From contig DAOPQD010000011.1 of NCBI GenBank assembly GCA_035347995.1, forward strand, positions 1-58,279: a DNA stretch of 58,279 nt, written 5' to 3'. The position numbers and the translations under genes were made by a program. This DNA comes from JAAZNO01 sp012798275 (GTDB taxonomy: Bacteria; Chloroflexota; Anaerolineae; B4-G1; SLSP01). Shown piece after piece: positions 1 through 8,941 of this stretch. The first letter of the stretch is position 1, and each line of letters begins with the position of its first letter. The notes under the pieces were generated by a model. That model was not told where the DNA came from. It saw only the letters and a list, made by a program, of their open reading frames with translations, and ran no database searches.

Positions 1-246
1 CGCGCTGCGCGGGGGGAAGGGGAACTTTTTTTTGTGGGGTTTTGCAGGCGGGCTATGCCCGCCTGCAAAACCCCCTTATTTTTTCTCCCTCTCTCCAACG
101 GCGTTTGCGTCGTCGGGGAGGGGGCTGGGGGAGGGGCAAAAGCTACAGATCACAAAGGTTCATCCATCGCTGTTGAGCTACCCGACACCAGGCTGAACAA
201 TTGCCGCACATTTTCTTTTTTGAATGGTGTGCGCCAGCACATGACG
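1..246 (+). repeat. Palindromic dispersed repeat, copy 1 (truncated by window edge)
   Basis: This non-coding stretch matches, on the opposite strand, the stretch at about 42320-42565. It carries a perfect 18-bp inverted repeat (36-53 with 57-74, 3-base loop) containing GCAGGCGGGC and its complement. A second, decayed inverted repeat lies around 88-125. The element ends within a few bases of the dedA stop codon at 249. No protein is supported here. It looks like a MITE- or REP-like intergenic element whose left end lies outside the window. Confidence 0.8.
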
Positions 247-248
247 TC

Positions 249-905
249 TCAGGCAGTCTGACGGCGTTGTTGAGAGCGCTGGTACAGCCGGCGCGTGATA
301 AAGGCTACGACGGCGACCCCAGCCAGAATCAGCACCGCATTTTCGTAGCGGTTAATCCAGTCCATGACCAGATGCCAGTTTTGCCCCAAAATGTAGCCCG
401 CGAGCGCGAGCACGAAACTCCACAGCGCCGTGCCGAGGGTTGTGTAGATCGTGAAACGCCCCAGGTTCATGCTGGCAAGTCCTGCCGGCACGGAGATGAG
501 GCTGCGCACGATCGGCACCATGCGGGAGAAGAAGATGACGAGCTCCCCGTAGCGGTTGAACCAGGCCAACGCCGTGTCGAAATCGTTCTCGGAGAGCAGC
601 AGCCATTTGCCGAAACGCCGCAGCAGATAGCGCACCCGCTCCTCGCCAAACCAGTAGCCCAACCCGTAGAATACCATGGCGCCCGCTACCGAGCCTACGG
701 CGCCGACGAGGGTGATGCCCCACAGCGTAAACCCGCCGCGCTTCTCGAAGGCCAGCCAACCCGCCATAGGCAAGACGGCTTCGGAGGGGATGGGTGGGAA
801 AATGTTCTCAAGGAACATCACCAGGCCCAGCCCAAGATAGCCCAGTGCTTCGATGAGCCCCTGTACCCACATCGCAACCTGATTGAGAAATTCACTTAAA
901 CCCAT
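249..905 (-). CDS. DedA family membrane protein
   Basis: A 218-aa polytopic membrane protein of the DedA/SNARE-associated family. Some members act as undecaprenyl-phosphate or phospholipid transporters and support envelope and proton-motive-force homeostasis. The family motifs are visible: ENIFPPIPSE near residue 30, and FFSRMVPIVRSLISVPAG in the middle, with the conserved F-x-R-x-x-P-x-R pattern. I chose the ATG at 905 because a GGAG ribosome site lies just upstream; the frame stays open further upstream but without a site or homology. A TATAAT box (975-980, minus strand) with TTGGGT 18 bp upstream is a likely promoter. The substrate cannot be told from sequence. Confidence 0.9.
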   Translation of the reverse strand: MGLSEFLNQVAMWVQGLIEALGYLGLGLVMFLENIFPPIPSEAVLPMAGWLAFEKRGGFTLWGITLVGAVGSVAGAMVFYGLGYWFGEERVRYLLRRFGKWLLLSENDFDTALAWFNRYGELVIFFSRMVPIVRSLISVPAGLASMNLGRFTIYTTLGTALWSFVLALAGYILGQNWHLVMDWINRYENAVLILAGVAVVAFITRRLYQRSQQRRQTA

Positions 906-974
906 TTGTAGCTCCTTCAGCACGGCGGTGCAGTCAGGATGCCGTGTGGCGTGCCTGCACTGCTTGCTCCGTGG

Positions 975-1004
975 ATTATACCACGTTTGAACCGGCACAC
1001 CCAA
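975..1004 (-). promoter_or_regulatory. Putative sigma-70 promoter of the DedA gene
   Basis: On the minus strand, TTGGGT, an 18-bp spacer and TATAAT (975-980) lie about 70 bases upstream of the DedA start. A TATACT on the plus strand at 1034-1039 could serve the divergent gene at 1135, but it has no good -35. Confidence 0.5.
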
Positions 1005-1134
1005 CTGGATGCCATGCCTTTGCAAGATTGTGGTATACTTATTTCACGTGTGCGGTCCCAATCAGGGCGAGAGGACAGCAATCAGGAAAGGCGGAGCTCA
1101 GGTCGCCTTCACCGCTGGAGTGGGAGTTCAGACC

Positions 1135-1926
1135 ATGCACATCTTCATTGTGTCCGATGGCACCGGCATGACCGCCGAGCAGATGGTGCGCGCGGCCCTG
1201 TTGCAGTTTGAGGATGTCGAGGCAGAGATCGTCCGCCATCCCGAGGTGACCACGGCAGAGCAGGTGTCGCGTGTGGTGGAAGAGGCGGCGGAGCAACAGG
1301 CTTTAATCGTCCACACCCTGGTGTCCGGGGAACTGCGCCTGTTGATGCTCAATGAGGCGCGCCGATATCACGTGGATGCGATGGACCTGATGGGGCCGAT
1401 GTTGGATCGGCTCGCGTTAAGGTTGGGCAAGTCGCCCAGGCAACAGCCGGGCCTTTACGCGAAGTTGAATGCGGAGCGTAACCGGCGCATCGAGGCCGTG
1501 GAATTCGCCCTGCGGCATGATGACGGGCAGCGAGTGGCCGAGCTGGATCAGGCAGAAATCGTGCTCGTCGGCGTTTCCCGCACCATGAAGACGCCGGTTT
1601 CCATTTATCTGGCTTACCATGGCTGGTTCGTGGCGAACGTCCCCCTGGTGCAGGGGATCGCGCCGCCGGCGACATTGCTGGCACTCCCCCGCGAGAAAGT
1701 CTTTGGCTTGCTCATGGCGCCGGAGCGGTTGGTGGATTTGCGCCGTACGCGCGCCAGATCTTCGGGCCTGCCGGCCGGCGCGGCGTATGTGACGATCGAG
1801 GGCGTGATGGAGGAATTGCGCGCGGCGCGGATTCTCTGCGCTGAGCATGGGTGGCGCACGGTCAGTGTCACCGCCAAATCGGTGGAGGAAATTGCGGGCG
1901 AGATCACCGCCCTGGTACGGAGATAA
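1135..1926 (+). CDS. Kinase/pyrophosphorylase (PPDK/PEP synthase regulatory protein family, DUF299)
   Basis: A 263-aa member of the bifunctional serine/threonine kinase and phosphorylase family. These proteins inactivate PEP synthase or pyruvate,phosphate dikinase by ADP-dependent phosphorylation and reactivate it by Pi-dependent dephosphorylation. Typical features are the N-terminal IFIVSDGTGMTAEQM segment and the P-loop-like GVSRTMKTPVSIYLAYHG near residues 147-164, followed by the NVPLV segment. I start at the ATG at 1135, where family homology begins; an in-frame ATG at 1009 would add 42 residues with no family match. The stop is followed 3 bases later by sufS, so the two are probably co-transcribed. 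The dikinase target is not in this window. Confidence 0.85.
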   Translation: MHIFIVSDGTGMTAEQMVRAALLQFEDVEAEIVRHPEVTTAEQVSRVVEEAAEQQALIVHTLVSGELRLLMLNEARRYHVDAMDLMGPMLDRLALRLGKSPRQQPGLYAKLNAERNRRIEAVEFALRHDDGQRVAELDQAEIVLVGVSRTMKTPVSIYLAYHGWFVANVPLVQGIAPPATLLALPREKVFGLLMAPERLVDLRRTRARSSGLPAGAAYVTIEGVMEELRAARILCAEHGWRTVSVTAKSVEEIAGEITALVRR

Positions 1927-1929
1927 AGT

Positions 1930-3156
1930 ATGACCTGGAACCTTGAAGAGCTACGACGTGAGTTTCCGATTCTGCAACAGCAGGTACATGGCAAGCGCCT
2001 CGTGTTCCTGGATAGCGCCGCCAGCGCGCAGAAACCGCGCGCGGTGATAGAGGCGCTTACCACGGTCTACACCACCGCGTATGCCAACGTGCATCGCGGC
2101 CTGTACAGCCTGGCCGAAGCGGCAACCGCCCATTACGAGGAGGCGCGGGAGAAGATCGCGCATTTCATCGGCGCGTCCGACCCCGGCGAGCTCATCTATG
2201 TGCGGAATGCGACCGAGGCGCTGAATCTAGTCGCCTATGCCTGGGGACGCAAGCACATCACGGCGGGGGACCGCATCGTCATCACCGAGATGGAGCATCA
2301 CAGCAACCTGGTGCCGTGGATGATGCTGGCCCAGGAACGTGGGGCCGAGCTGGCCTATTTGCCGGTGACCGATGCCGGCGAGCTCGAGCTCACGGCATTG
2401 CCGCCGCTCTTGGCCGACGGTCGCACGCGCGTGGTCGCCTTCACCCTGATGTCGAACGTCTTGGGGACGATCCCCCCGGCCCAGGAACTGACCGCCATGG
2501 CGCACGCGGCGGGAGCGCTGGTGGTGGCGGATGGCGCCCAAGCCGTGCCCCATCTGCCCGTCAACGTGCAGACGTTGGGCGTGGACTTCCTGGCGTTTTC
2601 GGGGCATAAGCTCGGTGGCCCCGGCATTGGCGCGCTGTGGGGACGCCGGCGCCTGCTGGAGGCGATGCCGCCGTTTCTCTTTGGTGGGGACATGATCCTC
2701 AGCGTGAAGAAGCACAGCGCTACCTGGAACGAACTGCCCTACAAGTTTGAGGCGGGGACGCCGGCGATTGCGGAAGCGGTCGGTTTTGGGGTGGCGGTGG
2801 ATTTCCTTTCCGCCCTGGGCATGGAGGCGGTGCAGCAGCACGAGCAGATGCTGGTGGCGTATGCCCTGGAGCGTTTGCCGGAGGTGCCGGGGCTGCACAT
2901 CCTCGGCCCCACCCACCCTCACCGGGGCGGAGCGGTGTCCTTCTGGCTGGAGGGCATCCATCCCCACGACATCGCCTCGGTGCTGGACAGCGAGGGCATT
3001 TGCATTCGCGCTGGCTTGCACTGTGCGGAGCCATTGCACGCGCGCTTCGGCCTGCCGGCGAGTGCGCGCGCGAGCTTCTTCATTTACAACGGCACAGATG
3101 ATGTGGATGCGTTAGTCGCCGGGCTGCAGGGGGTCGTCAAACTGTTGCGGCGCTGA
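1930..3156 (+). CDS. sufS: Cysteine desulfurase SufS
   Basis: A PLP-dependent class V aminotransferase-fold enzyme of 408 aa, the usual SufS size. It takes sulfur from cysteine for Fe-S cluster assembly. The PLP lysine sits in FSGHKLGGPGIG near residue 227, and the persulfide-carrying cysteine in IRAGLHCAEPLH near residue 364. The spacing and context fit group II (SufS) rather than IscS. The partner scaffold sufU follows after 25 bases, the pairing common in Gram-positive bacteria and relatives. No sufBCD genes are seen here, so the rest of the machinery must lie elsewhere. Confidence 0.95.
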   Translation: MTWNLEELRREFPILQQQVHGKRLVFLDSAASAQKPRAVIEALTTVYTTAYANVHRGLYSLAEAATAHYEEAREKIAHFIGASDPGELIYVRNATEALNLVAYAWGRKHITAGDRIVITEMEHHSNLVPWMMLAQERGAELAYLPVTDAGELELTALPPLLADGRTRVVAFTLMSNVLGTIPPAQELTAMAHAAGALVVADGAQAVPHLPVNVQTLGVDFLAFSGHKLGGPGIGALWGRRRLLEAMPPFLFGGDMILSVKKHSATWNELPYKFEAGTPAIAEAVGFGVAVDFLSALGMEAVQQHEQMLVAYALERLPEVPGLHILGPTHPHRGGAVSFWLEGIHPHDIASVLDSEGICIRAGLHCAEPLHARFGLPASARASFFIYNGTDDVDALVAGLQGVVKLLRR

Positions 3157-3181
3157 ACGTCCACGTGTCAAGGAGTCAACG

Positions 3182-3562
3182 ATGAGCGATCTTTATCGAG
3201 AGCAGCTGTTGGAACATTATCACGAGCCGCAGAATTACGGGGTGTTGCCGGAGGCGGATGTGGATGTGCAGCTGGATAATCCTACCTGTGGCGACACGAT
3301 CCATCTGACCGCGCGGCTGGACCCGGAAGGGCGCATCGCCAAAGTGATGTTCGAGGGGCATGGCTGCGTCATCAGCATGGCGGCGGCCTCGATGCTGACG
3401 GAGGACGTGGTGGGCAAGACGCCGCAAGAAGTGGCGGCGCTGGAATTGCACGACGTCGAAGAGATGATGGGCGGACTGCGGTTGAGCATGGGGCGTGTAA
3501 AGTGTGCCCTGCTCGCGGTGAACGCCCTCAAGAAGGGGCTCCGGGAAAGCGGCAGGTTGTAG
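3182..3562 (+). CDS. sufU: Iron-sulfur assembly scaffold/sulfur acceptor SufU
   Basis: A 126-aa NifU-N/IscU-fold protein. All three cluster or zinc cysteines are present: NPTCGD near residue 36, EGHGCVIS near residue 60 and RVKCALL near residue 108. SufU-type proteins accept persulfide sulfur from SufS through a zinc-bound site. AAGGAG lies 8 bases before the ATG. It forms an operon with sufS, and probably with the upstream regulator gene. Confidence 0.95.
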   Translation: MSDLYREQLLEHYHEPQNYGVLPEADVDVQLDNPTCGDTIHLTARLDPEGRIAKVMFEGHGCVISMAAASMLTEDVVGKTPQEVAALELHDVEEMMGGLRLSMGRVKCALLAVNALKKGLRESGRL

Positions 3563-3603
3563 CGGGAAAGCGCTTTGACTTTCCGACAGCCTGCGCCGGG
3601 TTG

Positions 3604-4392
3604 ATGGGCATGCCCGGAATTCGTGAGCGCTTTTTGGAGCAACGGGTGTCTTCAGAAACTGTTCCGCCCCCTGCCTGCCGACCGGCGCGCGGGGGGCTTC
3701 GTTTGGTGCGCCGCGCGGCCGTGGCGCTGGTGTTGCTGGCGCTGTTGGCGGCGCTCTGGCGATGGGGGCCGACGCTGCTGAGCTGGGCCGCGCGGTTTCA
3801 GGATCGCGCGTGGGTCGAGGCGGTCATCCGTCGTTGCGGGGGCTGGGCGCCGCTGGCCTCCATCGGCTTGAACGTCCTCCAGGTCCTCCTGGCGCCGATC
3901 CCCGGCCAGGTCTTTGCGCCGCTCAACGGCTATCTTTTCGGCCCGGCGTGGGGCATCTTTTACAGCGTCGTGGGCGTGCAGCTGGGCTCGATGCTGGCGA
4001 TGGGACTGAGCCGGGTGTTCGGGCGACGGCTGGCGGAACGGCTCACGGGGGTGGAGTCGCTTGCCCGATGGGATCGCCTCACCCGTCGCTGGGGCTTGCC
4101 GGTGATTCTCCTGGTTTTCCTCCTGCCGCTCCTGCCCGATGACGTGATGTGTTTTGCCGCCGGTTTGACGGACATTCCCCTCCGCCGGCTGTTCGTGTTG
4201 ACCCTGATCGCGCGCATTCCGGGGGTGGCGACGGCGGTGTTGGTGGGGGACCGCGTGTTGCGCCTGCCGCTTGAGGCGTTGCTGGCGCTGGGCGCGGGCC
4301 TGTTGGGGGCCGCGTGGCTGATCCAACGCCATCATCGGCGCATCCAGGCGTGGTTTCTGTGGCGTTTTCGGCGCTATCTGCGCCGTCAGTGA
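3604..4392 (+). CDS. TVP38/TMEM64 (VTT-domain) membrane protein
   Basis: A membrane protein of about 262 aa with a VTT/SNARE-associated domain, related to DedA. After a basic N-terminal stretch and one hydrophobic segment come LAPIPGQVFAPLNGYLFG and a following glycine-rich helix ending in SRVFGRR, the hallmark region of the family. The role is unknown in detail; relatives are proposed lipid scramblases or transporters. Possible starts are the ATGs at 3502, 3604 and 3610. I choose 3604 because 3502 would overlap sufU by 61 bases, but this is uncertain. A second VTT-type gene (DedA) lies 3 kb away. Confidence 0.8.
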   Translation: MGMPGIRERFLEQRVSSETVPPPACRPARGGLRLVRRAAVALVLLALLAALWRWGPTLLSWAARFQDRAWVEAVIRRCGGWAPLASIGLNVLQVLLAPIPGQVFAPLNGYLFGPAWGIFYSVVGVQLGSMLAMGLSRVFGRRLAERLTGVESLARWDRLTRRWGLPVILLVFLLPLLPDDVMCFAAGLTDIPLRRLFVLTLIARIPGVATAVLVGDRVLRLPLEALLALGAGLLGAAWLIQRHHRRIQAWFLWRFRRYLRRQ

Positions 4393-4458
4393 GAGGTTAC
4401 CCGGCGCACGACATGGCCCGGCGCTTCCGATGATGCGACCGGGCGTCGAGCGAGAGAC

Positions 4459-5685
4459 TCAGGGCTCGAGCTCGCGGCGAATCATGACAGAGAGCGTCGG
4501 CTGCGGCAGGACGTTCTCGATGCGGATGAGCGGATCCGGCAATGTGATCGTCGGCGTGAGGGTGTGCCGGCCGGGGGCCAGGCCGTCTACATCTACCGAG
4601 ACCTTCACCGTGTCAATGTTCAGGTCCTTGATGGCCGTGTAGGGGCCGGCCAGCACAAGGCGCAACCGCGCAGGCTGCAGTTCCACGCTGTAGCCGGTCG
4701 GCAGGCCCAGCACTTCGGGCTCTGCCGGCACGGTCAATTTGCTTTCCTGCATTTCGAGCGTCACCTCGACCAACACTTCCGGCGTCAGCAGCGCGGAGAG
4801 GCCCTCTGGCAACTGCAAGCCCACCGTGGCTGTGAAACTGGCGCTGGCTCCATTCAGCAACACGGGATCCGTGTCCAGATAGCCCGACAGCTGCTGGATC
4901 ACATCCTGCCGCCCGATGACGGTGACGATGGGCGGGTCTACCGTCACGCTGGCGACCCGATAACCCTCGGCCGGTTCGCCCAACACGATGACGCGCACCG
5001 CCATGTCGCGGATGTTGCCCAGTTGTTCGATGGGGACGCTGACCGAGATGCGCTGGGGGATGATTTCGACGTAGGCGACGACGTTGCCTGCCTGATCTAC
5101 CGGCTGCGCCGCCAAATCGCCGGTGACGTTCTGGCGTTGCTCCTTCACGGAGATGCGCAACTGCGCTCTGACGACTTCCGCGACCCGTGATTCCGGTCCG
5201 CGCACCGTCACTGCCTGAGGCACGTAGGTTGGCGGGCGGGCGACGTATCCCAACGCGGGCGTGCCGTCTATCACGACGAGAACGGGCACGTCCTTCTCCA
5301 CCAGCGGCTCGAGGCTTAAGGTAATCTCCTGGGGGGAATACTCCACGACTTGGGCCGGCCCGCGCAGCACTTCGACGATCACTGGCACGCTGATGTTCTT
5401 GCCCGGCGAGGCAGCGCTGAGATCTACGTAGGCGTGAATGTCCTCCGTCTGCAGAATCTGCCAGATGGAGTGCGGGGCGCGCAACACGACGCGCGCTTTG
5501 CTGTTTTCCGCGCCATAAGCGGCCATCCGATCTTCGGGTACCCCGCGCACTTCGATGGGAATGGCGTCGGCATAGGCGCGTTCTTCTGTGGGATCGCTGG
5601 TCTCCGTGGCGACGGCCCAAAAAAAGAACGCCAACACGAGCGAGAGGGCGGCAAGCGAGAGAGTTTGTCCCAGACGATGGCCCAT
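4459..5685 (-). CDS. cdaR: CdaR-type YbbR-domain regulator of diadenylate cyclase
   Basis: A 408-aa membrane-anchored extracytoplasmic protein. One N-terminal transmembrane helix is followed by four tandem YbbR-like beta domains (about residues 35-125, 130-220, 225-315 and 320-405). CdaR proteins bind CdaA and modulate c-di-AMP synthesis. The ATG at 5685 has AGGAG 8 bases upstream and lies one base after the cdaA stop, so the two are translationally coupled. A longer open frame reading back into cdaA is a shadow. The downstream neighbour is convergent. Confidence 0.92.
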   Translation of the reverse strand: MGHRLGQTLSLAALSLVLAFFFWAVATETSDPTEERAYADAIPIEVRGVPEDRMAAYGAENSKARVVLRAPHSIWQILQTEDIHAYVDLSAASPGKNISVPVIVEVLRGPAQVVEYSPQEITLSLEPLVEKDVPVLVVIDGTPALGYVARPPTYVPQAVTVRGPESRVAEVVRAQLRISVKEQRQNVTGDLAAQPVDQAGNVVAYVEIIPQRISVSVPIEQLGNIRDMAVRVIVLGEPAEGYRVASVTVDPPIVTVIGRQDVIQQLSGYLDTDPVLLNGASASFTATVGLQLPEGLSALLTPEVLVEVTLEMQESKLTVPAEPEVLGLPTGYSVELQPARLRLVLAGPYTAIKDLNIDTVKVSVDVDGLAPGRHTLTPTITLPDPLIRIENVLPQPTLSVMIRRELEP

Positions 5686-5686
5686 T

Positions 5687-6526
5687 TTAGCGGCTCCTGT
5701 GCTCTGAAACGGTCGAACGATATTGACGCCAGCGGCGTTGCATCGAGGAGGAGGCCGACTTCTGGGTGAAGAATGTGCCGAGGATGGCTTCCAACCGCTC
5801 CGTTTCGAGATCGCGGATGATGCGCCCATTATGCGCGATGGAGACGGTCCCCCGTTCCTCAGAGACGACGAGCGCGATGGCATCGCTGTCTTCGGTGATG
5901 CCGATGGCGGCGCGGTGACGCAGGCCCAGCTGGCGATCGGAAAGGAAGGCCGAGGTCAACGGCATGACGCAGGCAGCCGCGGCGAGACGTTGATCCTGGA
6001 CGATCACGGCGCCATCGTGCAAGACCGTGTGGTGGTCGAAGATGGTGGTGAGCAATTCCGGGCTGACCTCCGCGTCGAGCCGCACGCCGGTTTCGATGTA
6101 TTCCTGCAGGCCGGTGTCGCGTTCGAAGACGATCAGCGCGCCCGTTTTTTGGGCGGCCATCTGGCGGACGGCGGCCGCGATGGCGCTCAGCATTTTTTCG
6201 GGCGCCGTGTTAGCCGAGGGGCGCGTGAGGAAACTGCCGCGTCCCAGGCGTTCCAGCGCCCGGCGCAATTCGGGCTGGAAAATCACGGGCAGCGCGAAAA
6301 GGATGACGGGCAAGACTTGCGTCACCAACCAGCTGAGCGCCTGCAACCGCACGATGCGGCTCAGGAGAGCGAGCGTGATGAGCAGCGCGGTGATGCCGCG
6401 CAGCAGCGGCACGGCGCGGGTGCCCCGCAGCGCGTAGAAGAGCGCAAAGAACAGCAGGGCGACCAGGAAAATATCCACCAGGTCAGGCCAGGACAGGCGT
6501 TCAACCAACCATTGTAATTCCCACAT
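5687..6526 (-). CDS. cdaA: Diadenylate cyclase CdaA
   Basis: A 279-aa membrane-bound DAC-domain enzyme that condenses two ATP into cyclic di-AMP. Three N-terminal transmembrane helices (about residues 10-75) precede the DAC domain. The catalytic DGA is seen in TVLHDGAVIV near residue 170 and the RHR in LGLRHRAAIGITE near residue 205. Length and domain order match CdaA/DacA. The gene lies between a large TPR gene and cdaR on the same strand. No glmM follows, unlike the Firmicutes cdaA-cdaR-glmM operon. Confidence 0.95.
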   Translation of the reverse strand: MWELQWLVERLSWPDLVDIFLVALLFFALFYALRGTRAVPLLRGITALLITLALLSRIVRLQALSWLVTQVLPVILFALPVIFQPELRRALERLGRGSFLTRPSANTAPEKMLSAIAAAVRQMAAQKTGALIVFERDTGLQEYIETGVRLDAEVSPELLTTIFDHHTVLHDGAVIVQDQRLAAAACVMPLTSAFLSDRQLGLRHRAAIGITEDSDAIALVVSEERGTVSIAHNGRIIRDLETERLEAILGTFFTQKSASSSMQRRWRQYRSTVSEHRSR

Positions 6527-6586
6527 TGCAGATCTGTTTTCTGCCCCCTTGAGCTGCCCCTGCCTCTATTTGAGTGGGCTGGGGCA

Positions 6587-8836
6587 TTACTTCGAGCGGC
6601 CGATGAGCTGGTCCCGCAGGCTCACATAGGCGCTGAGATTCGCCGGTTTGAGGGCGATAATCGCCTCCAGGGTCTTGACGGCTTCCTCCTGTTGCCCCGC
6701 CTCCAGCTGCAAATCGCCGAGCACGTCCAGATGCTCCAGCGCCTTTTGCCGGTCGCCCATGTTGAGATACAACTGGGCGGCGCGAAAACGCAGCGGGATG
6801 GACTCCGGCTGTTCGTGGACCAGGTCCTCCAGGATGACGGCGGCTTTTTCGCCGCGCTGGGTGGTGAGGTAGTGTTTGAGCAGCTGATCCAGTGCCGAGA
6901 TGGCCAGCTGGGGCCGTCCGATGCGCGGGTAAAGGCGCATCAGTCCCAGGTGCGCCCGTTCGTCATCGGGCGCGAGGCGGGTGATGTCCTGGTAATATTT
7001 GATGGCGTTTTTCCAATCCAGCCGCTGGATGGCGAGATCGGCCATGCGGTGGAGGATGCGGATGTTCCAGCGTTTGTCTGCTGTCCCGCGCGGCGCCAAC
7101 CGCAGGGCCTCGGCGTAGGTCTCCTGAGCGCGTTCCGGTTGCGCCAGCTGGTAGTAGGCATCGGCCAGCTCGAGATAGTACCCGAGTGCGTCATCTATCT
7201 GCCCGCGTTGGATGAAGATCTCGATGATGCGGGTATAGATGGTGAAATCCAACGGTGAGAGTTCGAGGATCTGCTGATAGGTGGCCAGGGCCTGGGGGAT
7301 CTGCCCGCGCATCTCATACACCTGCGCGATGAGGCGCATTTTCTCGATGGCGCCCTCCAGATTGCCGGACTCGATGTGAAGCTGCGCCAGGATGGTGTGC
7401 AGCGGCAGGTAGTAAGGCGCCTTGCCGATGGCGTAGCTGAGTTCTTCGAGCGCGGCGTAGGTCTTCTTGCGCCGCATGTATTCTTGCGCTAATGCCACAG
7501 AATGCAACACATTTTCTGAGCCCGGCAGGCTGAGAATCTCCGCCAGGCTGAGCACTGTGCCGCTGCGGGCGAGGCTATCGAGCCGCTTGCGAGCCTTGAG
7601 CACTTCCTCCTCCCAACCCCGCTGGCCGAGGAAACCGACCAGCGAGTTGACCAGGGACTCGACGCGCTCCGGCTCGCCGGTGTTGACCAGGTTCTGCGCC
7701 AGCCCCTCGTAAACGCGAATCAGGTCGTCCACATGGTCACGCTGGACGGTAGTGAGGTCAATGACCTTGATCGCTTCGAGGAAATGGTTGAGGGCGGCCT
7801 CGAAATCGCCTTTGGCCTGGTAACACTCGCCCAGCGCGAAGTGACTGCCCAACATGAACTCAGGATCGGCGAGGGAGCGCTCCAACTGCGCGATGGCGTC
7901 ATCAAAACGCATCTGCTCTTTGTAGAGCAGCCCCAGGTTGAAGTAGATGGAAGGCAGGGTGACGCCGGCCGCCGCCAGGCGTTCGTAGGCGCTCAGGGCG
8001 GTTTCCAGATCGCCCCGGGTCTGAGCGTCAACGGCCTGGCCGATGAGCAGGCTGACTTCTTCGCTGGAGAGCCCTGGCGTCTCCGGGCGTTCCTCGTCGA
8101 AGATGGACTCCGCCAGCGATTCCAGCGCGCGTTGCCGGGCGATTTCGGTGACGCTGCCGGCGTCGCTGACCGGTTCGGGCTCCACTTCCTCATCGCTCAG
8201 GAAGGCATCACCTTGCAGATCGCTGGTGGAGGGGGGGATGGGGACCGGGCGTCCGCTCTGCAGGAGCAGCATCGTGTGACTGAGCAGGCGATCGTTGGGT
8301 GCGAAACGTTGCATCTGTCGGCAAACTTCGATCGCCCAATGGAGGTGCTCCGCCTGATAAAGATGCGCCAGCCAGAGCGTGGCGCGGAGGGCTTTGTCGA
8401 GCAGCCCCTGTTCCTGGTAACGTTTGAGCAGTTCGGCCCAGGCGCGGTCGAGGCGCGGGTTGAGACGGACGGCATTTTCCAGGGCGGTGATGTGTCTCTC
8501 CGGCAGCCGCTGGGCCTGATACAGGGCCGCGGCCTCGACGTAGCGGTCCGCGGCGGCTTCGCGCTGCCCCTGCTGCGCCAGAATTTCCCCCAACCTTTCC
8601 CGTGAACCGGGATCCTTAGGTAGCAAGGTGAGCAGCCGCTCATAAATCTCGGCGGCGGCTTGCAGGTCGCCCGCGTTGAACAGCGCCCAGGCATAGCCCG
8701 TGAGCGCCGCGCTGTCCTCTGGAAACTCCAGCAGCGCTTTGCGGTAGGCATCCACGGCATCGGGCCATTTATTTTCCCAGATCAGCTCGTTGGCCCGCTG
8801 CAAGGCTTGTTCAAATCGCTGGCGATTACCGGCCAT
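6587..8836 (-). CDS. Large tetratricopeptide-repeat protein
   Basis: A 749-aa cytoplasmic protein made almost wholly of TPR helical hairpins, for example units containing YAWALFNAGDLQAAAEIYERL and ELSPLDFTIYTRI. An acidic linker at about residues 215-260 separates two repeat arrays. No enzymatic domain and no signal peptide are seen. It is likely a protein-interaction scaffold. It is the first gene of an apparent operon with cdaA (60-base gap) and cdaR, so a link to c-di-AMP signalling or envelope assembly is possible but unproven. The start at 8836 has a strong GAGGAGG site, supplied by a dispersed leader repeat. Confidence 0.85.
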   Translation of the reverse strand: MAGNRQRFEQALQRANELIWENKWPDAVDAYRKALLEFPEDSAALTGYAWALFNAGDLQAAAEIYERLLTLLPKDPGSRERLGEILAQQGQREAAADRYVEAAALYQAQRLPERHITALENAVRLNPRLDRAWAELLKRYQEQGLLDKALRATLWLAHLYQAEHLHWAIEVCRQMQRFAPNDRLLSHTMLLLQSGRPVPIPPSTSDLQGDAFLSDEEVEPEPVSDAGSVTEIARQRALESLAESIFDEERPETPGLSSEEVSLLIGQAVDAQTRGDLETALSAYERLAAAGVTLPSIYFNLGLLYKEQMRFDDAIAQLERSLADPEFMLGSHFALGECYQAKGDFEAALNHFLEAIKVIDLTTVQRDHVDDLIRVYEGLAQNLVNTGEPERVESLVNSLVGFLGQRGWEEEVLKARKRLDSLARSGTVLSLAEILSLPGSENVLHSVALAQEYMRRKKTYAALEELSYAIGKAPYYLPLHTILAQLHIESGNLEGAIEKMRLIAQVYEMRGQIPQALATYQQILELSPLDFTIYTRIIEIFIQRGQIDDALGYYLELADAYYQLAQPERAQETYAEALRLAPRGTADKRWNIRILHRMADLAIQRLDWKNAIKYYQDITRLAPDDERAHLGLMRLYPRIGRPQLAISALDQLLKHYLTTQRGEKAAVILEDLVHEQPESIPLRFRAAQLYLNMGDRQKALEHLDVLGDLQLEAGQQEEAVKTLEAIIALKPANLSAYVSLRDQLIGRSK

Positions 8837-8840
8837 GGCA

Positions 8841-8941
8841 TCCTCCTCAGCAAATAGGGATCAGTGAGCCGTGAGTCGAGAGCTGCCGCAGCCTTCGATC
8901 TTCGATCACGACTCACAGCTCACAACTCACATTTTCATCCG
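8841..8941 (-). repeat. Heptad-phased leader repeat, copy A (carries the TPR gene SD)
   Basis: Read on the minus strand, this leader falls into 7-base words: GTGAGTT, GTGAGCT, GTGAGTC, GTGATCG, AAGATCG, AAGGCTG, then TCTCGAC, TCACGGC, TCACTGA. It ends in CTGAGGAGG, the ribosome binding site of the TPR gene. A closely similar stretch precedes the ATG at 39148, and another lies at 19426-19510. Confidence 0.75.

Noticed and set aside
8864..8940. tRNA or small RNA gene
   Set aside because: The regular words looked structured, but no cloverleaf or known RNA fold is present. Heptad repetition explains them.
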